Notes: generated from the letters alone by a model not told the origin. Shown: positions 1 to 6,717, counted from the stretch's first letter. The stretch is DNA of 11,640 nt from an uncultured Collinsella sp. (GCA_902478865.1 CABSNA010000026.1:1-11640); one strand, 5' to 3'. A program made the numbers and translations.

Positions 1-498
1 GGCGCGCAGGCGGGGCTCTACCATCATTACGGTATCCAGAAGTACGACCTGCCGGTAAAGGCGAGTGGCGTGTTCGAGCATTATCTGGTGAAGCCGCAAA
101 GCCCGCTGGTTCGCGGCTTTGACGACCGTTTCTATGCCGTACATTCGCGCAACACCGATGTGCGCCGCGAGGACGTGGAGGCCGAGCCGCAGCTTGAGGT
201 CGTGGCCGTGTCCGACGAGGTGGGCCTGTACATCGTCAAGTCGACCGACAGCCGTCGCTTCTTTGTCTTTGGCCATCCCGAGTACGATACCGACACGTTG
301 CGCTTGGAGTACGAGCGCGACGTGAAGCGCGGACTCAACCCTCAGGTGCCGGCGCATTACTTCCCGGGCGACGACCCCACCGCCGAGCCGCGTAACGTCT
401 GGCGCAGCCAGGCTCAGCTGCTCTACACCAACTGGCTCAACTACTACGTCTACCAGACCACGCCCTACGACCTAGCCCGCGCCGGCGAGGAGCACTAG
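1..498 (+). CDS. metA: Homoserine O-acyltransferase MetA, C-terminal part (5' end outside window)
   Basis: The protein acylates the homoserine hydroxyl (succinyl- or acetyl-CoA donor) in the first committed step of methionine synthesis, in the cytosol. The frame is open from base 1 and gives 165 residues, roughly the second half of a ~300-residue family member. The window opens with GAQAGLYHHYGI, which in the family directly follows the catalytic Cys (CWGAQAG), so that Cys lies just outside. Visible here are FGHPEYD at residues 90-96, whose His92 and Glu94 match the family's catalytic His/Glu, then YFPGDDP at 120-126 and the conserved tail WRSQAQLLYTNWLNYYVYQTTPYDL. A GTG at base 70 is only an internal valine. 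Whether the donor is acetyl- or succinyl-CoA cannot be told, as the deciding residue is upstream. It converges with the cyclo-ligase gene 23 bases away. No strong terminator is seen between them, only a 5-bp GCGCC/GGCGC stem over the neighbour's stop codon. Confidence 0.95.
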   Translation, partial: GAQAGLYHHYGIQKYDLPVKASGVFEHYLVKPQSPLVRGFDDRFYAVHSRNTDVRREDVEAEPQLEVVAVSDEVGLYIVKSTDSRRFFVFGHPEYDTDTLRLEYERDVKRGLNPQVPAHYFPGDDPTAEPRNVWRSQAQLLYTNWLNYYVYQTTPYDLARAGEEH

Positions 499-521
499 GC
501 CGTCGGGAGGTGCGCCAGCCG

Positions 522-1118
522 TTAGGCGCTGATGATGTGGGGTAGCGGCAGGTCGTGCGCATCGGTGGGAACGCGGTCGACACGCTGCTCATCAAAGGCG
601 ATGCCGATGATTTGACATGCGGGTGAGAGCATGGGCAGGTAGCGGTCATAGCAGCCGCCGCCGTAGCCTAGGCGCGCGCCGGCGCGGTCGAAGGCTACGA
701 GCGGCACGATGATCATGTCGAGAGCTTCGGCAGGCACGATAGGGAAGCGGCTGCTGTCGATGTCCGTGGCCGCGAAGGCCCGCGCGGGGTGGGCGATAAA
801 CGGAGCCGCGGACGCATCGTCGACAGCAACTGCCCGCATGCACATGCGCTGGCCACAAGCTGTGGCTTCGGCTGCCGAGAGCATGCACGGATAGGCCACG
901 CGCCAGTCGCGTTTGGCGGCCGCCGCGGCAAACGCGGCGGGATTGACTTCGGAACCCATCGCGGCATAGACGGCAACGGTGTGCGGTGCCGCGGGATCCG
1001 AGCGACCCAGTCGCTCAACAAGCCGCGCACGGATAACGGCAGACTTCGCCGCCCGCACATCCAAATCAATCGCATCGCGCCGGGCAATCACCGCTCGCCG
1101 CAATTTAGCCTTGTCCAT
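522..1118 (-). CDS. 5-formyltetrahydrofolate cyclo-ligase (MTHFS family)
   Basis: The enzyme makes 5,10-methenyl-THF from 5-formyl-THF with ATP, recycling a storage folate into one-carbon metabolism in the cytosol. It is 198 residues, normal for the family. Seen in order: N-terminal KAKLRRAVIARRDAI basic helix, VAVYAAMGSEVNP at ~48-60, FPIVP and DMIIVPLVAFD at ~125-144, the nucleotide-binding loop GYGGGCYDRYL at 151-161, and the C-terminal FDEQRVDRVPTDAHDLPL at 175-192. The loop usually reads GGGYYDR or GGGFYDR; here the first aromatic is Cys156. The start was placed at base 1118 because AAAGGAGG (bases 1131-1124) sits 5 bases upstream. A longer reading from base 1145 would put this ribosome site inside the gene. 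It lies downstream of the peptidase gene but is separated from it by a terminator and a palindrome-rich gap, so it is probably transcribed on its own. A hairpin ends 3 bases before the ribosome site. Confidence 0.93.
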   Translation of the reverse strand: MDKAKLRRAVIARRDAIDLDVRAAKSAVIRARLVERLGRSDPAAPHTVAVYAAMGSEVNPAAFAAAAAKRDWRVAYPCMLSAAEATACGQRMCMRAVAVDDASAAPFIAHPARAFAATDIDSSRFPIVPAEALDMIIVPLVAFDRAGARLGYGGGCYDRYLPMLSPACQIIGIAFDEQRVDRVPTDAHDLPLPHIISA

Positions 1119-1134
1119 CCCAACCTCCTTTAGC

Positions 1135-1173
1135 AAACCTGCCAAAAAGGGACAGGTTTATTTTGGCAGGTTT
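1135..1173 (-). repeat. 13-bp inverted repeat directly upstream of the cyclo-ligase ribosome site
   Basis: Arms AAACCTGCCAAAA (1135-1147) and TTTTGGCAGGTTT (1161-1173) are perfectly complementary, with a 13-base loop. The loop carries a second copy of the arm motif: read on the minus strand the order is AAACCTGCC, AAACCTGTC, GGCAGGTTT. The last element could therefore pair with either of the first two, giving a long or a short hairpin (9 bp with one G-U, loop of 7). The structure ends 3 bases before the AAAGGAGG site of the downstream gene. It could be a 5'-leader control element or a dispersed palindromic repeat; the sequence alone does not decide. Confidence 0.6.
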
Positions 1174-1195
1174 TATCTGGGCAAACAGCAAAACA

Positions 1196-1226
1196 ACCAC
1201 GAAGGGGATACATGCACCTTCGTGGT
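1196..1226 (-). repeat. 10-bp hairpin, possible weak terminator on the minus strand
   Basis: ACCACGAAGG (1196-1205) and CCTTCGTGGT (1217-1226) are perfect inverted arms around an 11-base loop. A further ACAGCA (1185-1190) / TGCTGT (1233-1238) pair can extend the structure past a mismatched section. On the minus strand the stem is followed by TGTTTTGCTGTTTG, a broken T tract, so a weak or second terminator for minus-strand transcription is possible. It may equally be part of the palindromic repeat cluster. Confidence 0.5.
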
Positions 1227-1256
1227 GGTCTGTGCTGTGATGGGTGTCTGCGGCGG

Positions 1257-1319
1257 TTTGTCTCGATCTGTAACAGTAACTCGGCAAAATTGGACCCAGA
1301 TGTTACAGATTGAGACAAA
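1257..1319. repeat. Long inverted repeat, copy 1 of a tandem pair
   Basis: The left arm TTTGTCTCGATCTGTAACA (1257-1275) pairs with the right arm TGTTACAGATTGAGACAAA (1301-1319). 18 of 19 positions are complementary, and the one mismatch is a G-T pair. The loop is 25 bases. Neither arm lies in a supported gene. The arm sequence recurs in copy 2 (1340-1398). The two tandem units each hold inverted arms rather than direct repeats with spacers, so this is not a CRISPR array. Confidence 0.8.
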
Positions 1320-1339
1320 GGGTCGGCGCCATTCGGAAA

Positions 1340-1398
1340 TGTCTCGATCTGTAACATCTGGAGCCGATATTGCCGTCTTGGCGTTACAGATCGAGACA
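1340..1398. repeat. Long inverted repeat, copy 2 of a tandem pair
   Basis: TGTCTCGATCTGTAAC (1340-1355) and GTTACAGATCGAGACA (1383-1398) are perfectly complementary over 16 bases, with a 27-base loop unrelated to that of copy 1. The outer flanks also match across copies: GTCTGCGGCGG before the first arm (1246-1256) mirrors CCGGCAGAC after the last arm (1401-1409), with a 2-base gap. The first arm of copy 1 can therefore also pair with the last arm of copy 2, closing the whole 1246-1409 stretch. Confidence 0.8.
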
Positions 1399-1421
1399 AA
1401 CCGGCAGACTGCGGCAAAAGA

Positions 1422-1460
1422 AAAGGTAGATTTTTAGGCATGTCCCAAAAATCTACCTTT
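1422..1460 (-). terminator. Terminator of the M16C peptidase gene
   Basis: AAAGGTAGATTTTT (1422-1435) and AAAAATCTACCTTT (1447-1460) form a perfect 14-bp stem with an 11-base loop, starting 6 bases after the peptidase stop codon. Read on the minus strand the stem runs into TTTTCTTTT, as expected for an intrinsic terminator. The stem is AT-rich, so efficiency is uncertain. Confidence 0.7.
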
Positions 1461-1465
1461 GTGCG

Positions 1466-4400
1466 TTAGCCCATCAGGTCGATGACGTTAAAGCCGGCGT
1501 TACTCTTGGCGATGACGTCTCGGCCGCCAAAGACGCAGGTGGGCGAGACGGCTGCGATGCGCGTCACATCGGCGCCGAGCGAACGCAGCTCAGCGGGTGT
1601 GGCTGCGAGCATCTGGGCGCGACGCTCCTCGCGCGCGTGCGGATCGAGCCCGGCTAGGTAGGTCGTATTGCGGCGCTTGGTGAGCGCGTACGGCTTCACC
1701 GGTGCATCCATGCCGCTCACGCAGCTCACGATAAAGCCCTCAAAGGCGACCTCGTCGGGCTCAAAGCTGCCGAGCCATGCACCCGCGCGCGCCACGCGCT
1801 CAATCGAAGGATCGATCGCCGGGTCACGGTAGGTGTAGAACGCCGCCTGACGCTCGCCGGCAGCGCGGAATCCGCAGCCGTACGCACCGCCCTTCACGCG
1901 GATCTCGTTCCACAGGTAGTCGTAGGAGAGCGCGTTGGCGGCAACCGCCCAGGCGCCCGTCACGTCGATGCCCAGGCGACGCGGGTCGCACGCGCTTGCC
2001 GCAAAGCAGATGTCACTGGGGATAACGAACGCCTCGTGACGGTCGTGCGGTTCCGGCACCACGAGCGTGCCGCTGGCAGCGCCGTCGCCAGCGCCCAGCC
2101 CCAGGTCGCCCGCAGCATCCCAGTACGCGTCAAAGTCCTCGTCACTGCCGGTAAAGCTCGCCATGCAGCCATCGGCCACAAAGATGCGGTCTGCCAGCTC
2201 GGCAAGCTTGGCACGCAGACCGTCCAGTCGCTCGTCAAAGTGCTCGAGCAGATCGCGCAGGAACAGGTAGAAGTCCACGCCCGAAAGCTGTTCGCGCACT
2301 ACGGCCGAAGGCGAGCTGTAACTCATCGCGCGACCGAGTGCTGCCGAGTGACCGTTGTTGATAAAGCCCTGCTCGAGCCCAATGCGAATCTGCGTGAGCA
2401 CGTCGCGAACGCGGTCGGCGTCAGCATCGAGCAACAGTGTGTTCGACCACACCTCGCGCGGCAGGCTCGCCAGCGCGTCGATCTTCTCGGACAGGGCGCC
2501 GGCGCTCACCAGCAGGTAGGGGCGCACGCCGTCCACGTCGGGCTGCGTCATGACCTCGGTCGTAAAGCTCAAAAAGCCCAGCTTGCCGGCGAGTAAGTTG
2601 TCGAGTTCCTCGGCCGAATGCTCGCGCGTGGGCAGCTGCTTGAGCAGGCGGCAGAGCAGCGTCACGTAGGGCAGGTCCTCAAATGCGACGCAGCTCAGGT
2701 CGAAGTACTGCATGGCGTAGGCCAGGCGGTTGGTGGGAATGTCGTGGCGCAGGCAGGGGATGGGCGCGGTCGTGTCCACGACCAGCGGCGGCTCGGGACG
2801 CGCCTCGCCAATGTCGGATACACGCAGGCGCGGCAGCGTGGCCTTGTCCTCGGGCGTGTCCTCGGCCTCCTGCGCGACACGCAGCGCGGCCGTGCGCTCG
2901 ACCACGTCCGCCAGCTCGGCATCGGTCATGGCGTCGCGCTTGGCAGCCAGCTCGGCAGCTTCGGCACCCTCTGCGCCCTCGGCGGCGTCCACCGGCACCA
3001 GCTCGACCAACGCCATGTGGTCGTTTTCCAGCACCAGCTCGCGCAGCAGGTCCTCAAAGTAGCTGCCGTCCAGCTCGCCGCGCAGCTCCTCGTACACCGG
3101 GCCGTACTTGAGCGCCAGCGTCGCGGCGTCGTCATCGTAGAGCCAGGTGCTCAGCGCGTCGCACGCAATGGCCACGCCGTCGGCGATGCCATAGTCGCGC
3201 TGGCGCAGGTCGTACTCGTTGCTGCTGATGATAGCCTCCAGGCGCTCGCGCGGAACGCCGTACTCGCACAGGTCGCGACAGGCGTCCTGGAACACGCGAC
3301 GCAGCTCGCGCGCTACGCCGGGCTGCGCGTTCTGCAGCATGATGAGCTCGTAGGGCTGCAGGCTCTCGGCAGCGGTGTAGCTCACCACGTTGCCGCCCAG
3401 GCCCGCTGCCAGAATGGCCTTCTTAACCGGCGCTTCGTTGGAGCCCAGCAGTGCCTCGAACAGGATGTCCGCCGCGATCGTGCGCTTGCGGTCGAGCGCG
3501 CTGCCCAGCACCAGGCCCAGGCCAACCAGGGCGTTCTCGGGTGTGGTGGCCATCTCGACACGCTTATACTCGCAGGTCACAGGCTCCTGCACGTCCAGCG
3601 GATTGGGCGCCAGCGTGGACGGGTCCTCGCCGGCGGCAACGGCAGCGTCCATGCGGCGGCTCGCGGCGTTCGGCTGCGACAGATAGCGCTCGTCCAAAAA
3701 GGCCAGCGCGCGGTCCACGTCCAGGTCGCCGTAGAGCGTGATGTAAGAGTTGGAAGGATTGTAGTGGCGCGCGTGCGTGTCCAGGAACTGCTCGTAGGTG
3801 AGCGCGGGAATCGCGCGCGGGTCGCCGCCACTCTCGTGCGCATAGGCGGTGTCAGGATAGAGCGCGGCGTTGACGGCGTCGTCCAGCACGCTCATGGGGT
3901 CGGACAGCGCGCCCTTCATTTCGTTGAACACCACGCCGTTATAGCGCAGCGTGCCCTCGCGCAGGCTGGCGGCGCTGCCTTCGCCCTCGGCGCCCTCCGG
4001 CAGGTCCAGCTCGTAGTGCCAGCCCTCCTGCTCAAAAATGGTGGGCTTGGTATAGATGGCCGGGTTGAACACCGCGTCAAGGTACACGTCCATCAGGTTG
4101 TACAGGTCCTGCTCGTTGGTGGTGGCAACGGGGTAGATGGTTTTGTCGGGGTAGGTCATGGCGTTGAGGAACGTCTGCATGGAGCTCTTGATCAGGTCGA
4201 CAAACGGCTCCTTGACGGGGAACTTGGCCGATCCGCACAGCACCGAGTGCTCAAGAATATGGAACACGCCGGTGGAATCGGCCGGCGGCGTCTTAAAGCC
4301 AATGGCAAAGGCCTTGTTTTCGTCGTCGCACGCCAGGTACAGCAGGCGAGCGCCCGATGCGGTGTGGCGCAGCACGTAGGCGTCCGAGTCGAGCTCGGGC

Positions 4401-4498
4401 ACGGTCTCGCAGCGCTCGACGGCAAAACCGTGGCAGGTGGTACCGGGTACCAGCAGCGCGGCAGCAGCGGCGCGCGGGTCGGTTGAGGTGGTGGGCAT
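1466..4498 (-). CDS. M16C zinc metallopeptidase (PreP/presequence-protease-like, insulinase family)
   Basis: This is a large cytosolic peptidase of the PreP/Cym1 group, whose members degrade short unstructured peptides inside a closed two-half chamber. The protein is 1010 residues, typical for the group. The inverted zinc site HILEH is at residues 80-84, where His80 and His84 bind zinc and Glu83 is catalytic. The third ligand is likely Glu193 in YNGVVFNEMKGALSD. VLCGSAKFPVKEPF and the MTYPDKTIYPV segment follow the zinc site as in PreP. An Ala/Glu-rich stretch (~503-520) marks the hinge region of the M16C-associated domain. The C-terminal half keeps the IRVKGGAYG segment (~865), which supplies substrate-binding Arg/Tyr residues. 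There is no signal peptide. The start was set at base 4498: AAAGGAGA lies 6 bases upstream, while a frame extension to 4561 has no ribosome site. It is transcribed alone, divergent from the GntR gene, with a terminator right after its stop. Physiological substrates are unknown. Confidence 0.93.
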   Translation of the reverse strand: MPTTSTDPRAAAAALLVPGTTCHGFAVERCETVPELDSDAYVLRHTASGARLLYLACDDENKAFAIGFKTPPADSTGVFHILEHSVLCGSAKFPVKEPFVDLIKSSMQTFLNAMTYPDKTIYPVATTNEQDLYNLMDVYLDAVFNPAIYTKPTIFEQEGWHYELDLPEGAEGEGSAASLREGTLRYNGVVFNEMKGALSDPMSVLDDAVNAALYPDTAYAHESGGDPRAIPALTYEQFLDTHARHYNPSNSYITLYGDLDVDRALAFLDERYLSQPNAASRRMDAAVAAGEDPSTLAPNPLDVQEPVTCEYKRVEMATTPENALVGLGLVLGSALDRKRTIAADILFEALLGSNEAPVKKAILAAGLGGNVVSYTAAESLQPYELIMLQNAQPGVARELRRVFQDACRDLCEYGVPRERLEAIISSNEYDLRQRDYGIADGVAIACDALSTWLYDDDAATLALKYGPVYEELRGELDGSYFEDLLRELVLENDHMALVELVPVDAAEGAEGAEAAELAAKRDAMTDAELADVVERTAALRVAQEAEDTPEDKATLPRLRVSDIGEARPEPPLVVDTTAPIPCLRHDIPTNRLAYAMQYFDLSCVAFEDLPYVTLLCRLLKQLPTREHSAEELDNLLAGKLGFLSFTTEVMTQPDVDGVRPYLLVSAGALSEKIDALASLPREVWSNTLLLDADADRVRDVLTQIRIGLEQGFINNGHSAALGRAMSYSSPSAVVREQLSGVDFYLFLRDLLEHFDERLDGLRAKLAELADRIFVADGCMASFTGSDEDFDAYWDAAGDLGLGAGDGAASGTLVVPEPHDRHEAFVIPSDICFAASACDPRRLGIDVTGAWAVAANALSYDYLWNEIRVKGGAYGCGFRAAGERQAAFYTYRDPAIDPSIERVARAGAWLGSFEPDEVAFEGFIVSCVSGMDAPVKPYALTKRRNTTYLAGLDPHAREERRAQMLAATPAELRSLGADVTRIAAVSPTCVFGGRDVIAKSNAGFNVIDLMG

Positions 4499-4514
4499 AT
4501 GCAGTCTCCTTTGA

Positions 4515-4556
4515 CGCCCCAGCGGGGGCGAATCGAGTCGAATCCTCGAGAGTATA
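4515..4556 (-). promoter_or_regulatory. Leader of the peptidase gene: candidate -10 box and GC hairpin
   Basis: On the minus strand, TATACT (4556-4551) is a good -10 box about 50 bases before the start codon. I see no convincing -35 box 16-18 bases further up. Between it and the gene, CGCCCC/GGGGCG (4515-4520 and 4525-4530) forms a perfect 6-bp stem with a 4-base loop. The stem ends 2 bases before the AAAGGAGA ribosome site, so it may tune translation. Confidence 0.35.
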
Positions 4557-4768
4557 CCCATATGGGGCCGCGGCTCTGCGGCGAACTGAAGACGATGTGG
4601 GTGGACTAGCCTAGCTAGGTTGATAACGAATGCCGCTGCACCCCACTAAAGTGAAATAACACCCCGTTTACCGAATCATTTAGGAAATATATGGACTCCT
4701 AAAAAGTTCTAATACAATATAAGTCATCTATCTATAAGCTGCTGATTCCTTGCAAAGGTATGGTTGAT

Positions 4769-5473
4769 ATGGTTGAAGCAAATAGCGTTATCCCCCTGTA
4801 CAAACAGATTGTTCGTGCGCTTTCTGATTCGATCGCCAACGGCACGTACCGCCCGGGAGATAAGCTCCCGACCGAGGCGGAGCTCATCGAGCAATTTGGC
4901 GTGAGCCGAATAACGGTTCGCTCCGCAATTAAAGAAATGGAAGATGCTGGGCTTGTTGAGAGGGCCCGCGGCAAGGGCACGTTCGTTTCGTCGGACACAC
5001 AGATGTATGCCGCGGACGACCGTGAGAGCTTTACCCATTCGTGCCAGCTTGCTGGAAAACAGGCGTCTACCAGGGTTCTCGCAATGGGCTGGGACTTCCC
5101 AAGCCTGCGAGACGCGAAGTTCCTGGGCGTAGACGATACCCAAAAGGTATTGCGCAGTCGTCGTCTGCGCCTTGTGGACGACAAGCCCACGATGCTGGAA
5201 ACCAATAGCTATTCCGCTGCGCTTTCTTTTTTGGAGCATGAATCCCTCGAGGATTCGCTGATGGCGGTACTCGATCGCCAGGGGATCAAGATGGGCCCCA
5301 ACACGCGTACGCTCGAGGTCTGCTATGCGAGCGAGCTCGAGGCGGCATACCTTAACGTGGAGCTGGACTCTCCGCTGCTTCTGTTTGTCGATAGACGTTA
5401 TGCTCCAAGCGGCGAGCCGCTTTTCATCTCCCGTCAGGTGTACTGCACCGAGCGACTGAAGTTCTATTTGTAA
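4769..5473 (+). CDS. GntR-family (HutC/UTRA) transcriptional regulator of the PTS locus
   Basis: A DNA-binding regulator of about 234 residues, the usual HutC-subfamily size. Residues ~5-72 form the GntR winged helix: IPLYKQIVRALSDSIANGTYRPGDKLPTEAELIEQF, then the recognition-helix segment VSRITVRSAIKEME and the wing GLVERARGKGTFV. The rest (~85-232) fits a UTRA ligand domain, which in the family binds sugar phosphates or related small molecules. ATG at 4760 would leave one base after the AAAGG site (4754-4758), so ATG at 4769 with a 10-base spacer is preferred; the difference is three residues. The gene lies 135 bases before the EIIA gene on the same strand and is divergent from the peptidase. 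I infer that it represses the downstream PTS genes until a phosphorylated substrate binds UTRA. The 270-base upstream gap is AT-rich near 4660-4740 and holds the palindrome CCTAGCTAGG (4610-4619), but I could not fix a promoter there. Confidence 0.9.
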   Translation: MVEANSVIPLYKQIVRALSDSIANGTYRPGDKLPTEAELIEQFGVSRITVRSAIKEMEDAGLVERARGKGTFVSSDTQMYAADDRESFTHSCQLAGKQASTRVLAMGWDFPSLRDAKFLGVDDTQKVLRSRRLRLVDDKPTMLETNSYSAALSFLEHESLEDSLMAVLDRQGIKMGPNTRTLEVCYASELEAAYLNVELDSPLLLFVDRRYAPSGEPLFISRQVYCTERLKFYL

Positions 5474-5484
5474 ATTAGAGATAG

Positions 5485-5506
5485 ATTGGTCAATTTACCG
5501 ACCAAT
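5485..5506. promoter_or_regulatory. Candidate operator (inverted repeat) between the GntR gene and EIIA
   Basis: ATTGGTC (5485-5491) and GACCAAT (5500-5506) are perfect inverted arms with an 8-base spacer, 11 bases after the regulator's stop codon. HutC-type regulators such as DasR/NagR recognise TGGTC-type half sites, but with a much shorter spacer, so assignment to this regulator is inference. A weak terminator function is unlikely because no T tract follows. Confidence 0.35.
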
Positions 5507-5553
5507 TGCTACCGTTCGCGGATTTGGAAAATAGACACACCGCGTAGGGTAGA

Positions 5554-5584
5554 TTGCTAATATACTTTGTTATGACAATATAGT
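5554..5584 (+). promoter_or_regulatory. Candidate sigma-A promoter of the EIIA-EIIB unit
   Basis: TTGCTA (5554-5559) followed at 17 bases by AATATA (5577-5582), or at 19 bases by TATAGT (5579-5584), lies in an AT-rich stretch 25-55 bases before the EIIA start codon. The match to consensus is moderate. Confidence 0.4.
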
Positions 5585-5608
5585 ACGTCTTATTGATATT
5601 GGAGAACT

Positions 5609-6028
5609 ATGAATAAGATATTGCTAGCGAGTCATGGTTATCTCGCCCAAGGTATGAAGAGCTCTCTCGAGATCCTGATGGGCGCCAACGACCGAATCGA
5701 GTGTCTGTGCGCCTATGTCGATGACGACACGAGGGATGTCGCAGCGCTTATCGATGCTTGGATGGAGTCGAAGGACCCTGCCGACTCTTGGTTTGTCGTG
5801 ACTGACATCTTTGGCGGCTCTGTAAACAACGAATTCATTCAGAGGCAGACCGCCGGATCGTTTACGTTGATCACCGGAATGAACTTGCCGCTGCTGGTGG
5901 AAATGGCTACACAGCTGGACTCCCTGGATGCGGACAAGGCCAAAGCTGCGGTCGAGGGGTCACGTTCGTTTATCATGCTTTGTGAGGCGGCGGACATGCT
6001 TGCCGATGTCGAAGAAGAAGAGTTCTAG
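5609..6028 (+). CDS. PTS system mannose/fructose-family EIIA component
   Basis: A 139-residue cytosolic phosphocarrier that takes phosphate from HPr and passes it to EIIB. It is the size of a free-standing mannose-family IIA domain. The N-terminal strand MNKILLASHGYLAQGM carries the phosphoryl-accepting His9 in the ASHG motif, followed by the amphipathic KSSLEILMG helix. A second conserved loop reads VVTDIFGGSVNNEF (~69-82), where classical mannose IIA proteins have DLFGGSP; the altered tail of this motif suggests a substrate branch other than mannose. The start has GGAGA (5601-5605) just upstream. It is the first gene of the PTS locus, 71 bases before EIIB. The gap holds only a small GCCCT/AGGGC stem (6044-6058), so the two are probably co-transcribed. 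Confidence 0.93.
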   Translation: MNKILLASHGYLAQGMKSSLEILMGANDRIECLCAYVDDDTRDVAALIDAWMESKDPADSWFVVTDIFGGSVNNEFIQRQTAGSFTLITGMNLPLLVEMATQLDSLDADKAKAAVEGSRSFIMLCEAADMLADVEEEEF

Positions 6029-6099
6029 TTAGTTCTGGTTCGAGCCCTAGCTAAGGGCCACGCCTGTCATTACCTTTATTACGTGCGGAGATGATTACG

Positions 6100-6573
6100 A
6101 TGATTAAGCTTACGAGAGTTGATTACCGATTGATTCACGGCCAGGTCGCCATGTCTTGGACGCATGCGCTGGATGTCGATTGCATCCTGTGTGCCAGCGA
6201 TGCCGTGGCAAAAGACGACATGAGGAAGGCGGCCTTGAGGCTCGCCCGCCCCAACGGCGTTAAACTCGTCATCAAGGATGTTAACGCTGCTATCGAGGCG
6301 CTCAACAGCGGCGTCACCGACAAGTATTCGCTGTTTATCATTGTCGAGACGATCGAGGATGCCTATCGCCTTGCTAAGGGTTGCAAAGACATCAAGGAGA
6401 TCAATTTGGGCGGAACTCGAAAGTCTCCCGAGACCACGCTTCATCCGACCCCCGCGATCTTTGCGACCGAAACCGATGCCGAGCATATCCAAGAGCTTGT
6501 CAACGATGGCGTGGTTATCGAAATCCGTCAGGTTCCCAATGACTCAAAGGTACTTGTCAAGGACGTTTTCTAG
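6100..6573 (+). CDS. PTS system mannose/fructose/sorbose-family EIIB component
   Basis: A 157-residue cytosolic protein that accepts phosphate from EIIA and phosphorylates the sugar as it crosses EIIC/EIID. It has the full length of a mannose-family IIB. The signature TRVDYRLIHGQVAMSWTHAL places the phosphorylated His at residue 13 (RLIHGQV). Also typical are the VKLVIKDVNAAIEAL region and the INLGGTR segment in the middle. Two ATGs compete: base 6091 touches the CGGAG site (6086-6090), while base 6100 leaves a 9-base spacer and starts directly at the conserved MIKLTRVD, so 6100 was chosen. A strong terminator follows its stop codon by about 50 bases, ending the first transcription unit before the deglycase gene. 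Confidence 0.93.
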   Translation: MIKLTRVDYRLIHGQVAMSWTHALDVDCILCASDAVAKDDMRKAALRLARPNGVKLVIKDVNAAIEALNSGVTDKYSLFIIVETIEDAYRLAKGCKDIKEINLGGTRKSPETTLHPTPAIFATETDAEHIQELVNDGVVIEIRQVPNDSKVLVKDVF

Positions 6574-6623
6574 CTGGAAACATGCCATTGTCTAGCATTT
6601 ATTAACTAGGTCCTCCTTTCTTT

Positions 6624-6655
6624 AGCCCGCCGATCATTTGACCGGCGGGCTTTTT
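6624..6655 (+). terminator. Intrinsic terminator inside the PTS locus, after EIIB
   Basis: AGCCCGCCG (6624-6632) and CGGCGGGCT (6643-6651) form a perfect 9-bp GC-rich stem with a 10-base loop, followed by TTTTT and ATT. It separates EIIA-EIIB from the deglycase-EIIC-EIID genes. Confidence 0.88.
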
Positions 6656-6689
6656 ATTAAAGAAAAATCAAAAAAATCTGAAATAGTTC

Positions 6690-6717
6690 TTGCATAGTTA
6701 GTTATATAAAGTATTAT
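6690..6717 (+). promoter_or_regulatory. Promoter of the deglycase-EIIC-EIID unit
   Basis: TTGCAT (6690-6695) and TATTAT (6712-6717) are spaced 16 bases apart in a very AT-rich stretch just after the internal terminator; TTATAA at 18 bases is an alternative -10. The start point would fall near 6724. An inverted repeat, GGATGAA (6727-6733) / TTCATCC (6741-6747), lies at the start of the leader. It is a possible operator or leader hairpin before the AGGAG site (6757-6761). Confidence 0.6.

Noticed and set aside
1246..1409. CRISPR array
   Set aside because: The repeated unit is an inverted pair, present only twice, with no regular direct repeat-spacer pattern.
979..1441. Overlapping frames of 152 (+) and 103 (-) codons across the palindrome region
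   Set aside because: Their repeated peptides (SRSVT, LQIET) are just translations of the inverted repeats, and neither has a ribosome site or homology I can recognise.
2618..4486. A 622-codon open frame on the + strand
   Set aside because: It lies entirely antisense to the M16C peptidase gene. Its translation is Gln/Val/Arg/His-rich low-complexity sequence, the typical mirror of a GC-rich gene.
6044..6058. Terminator between EIIA and EIIB
   Set aside because: The GCCCT/AGGGC stem is only 5 bp and no T tract follows.
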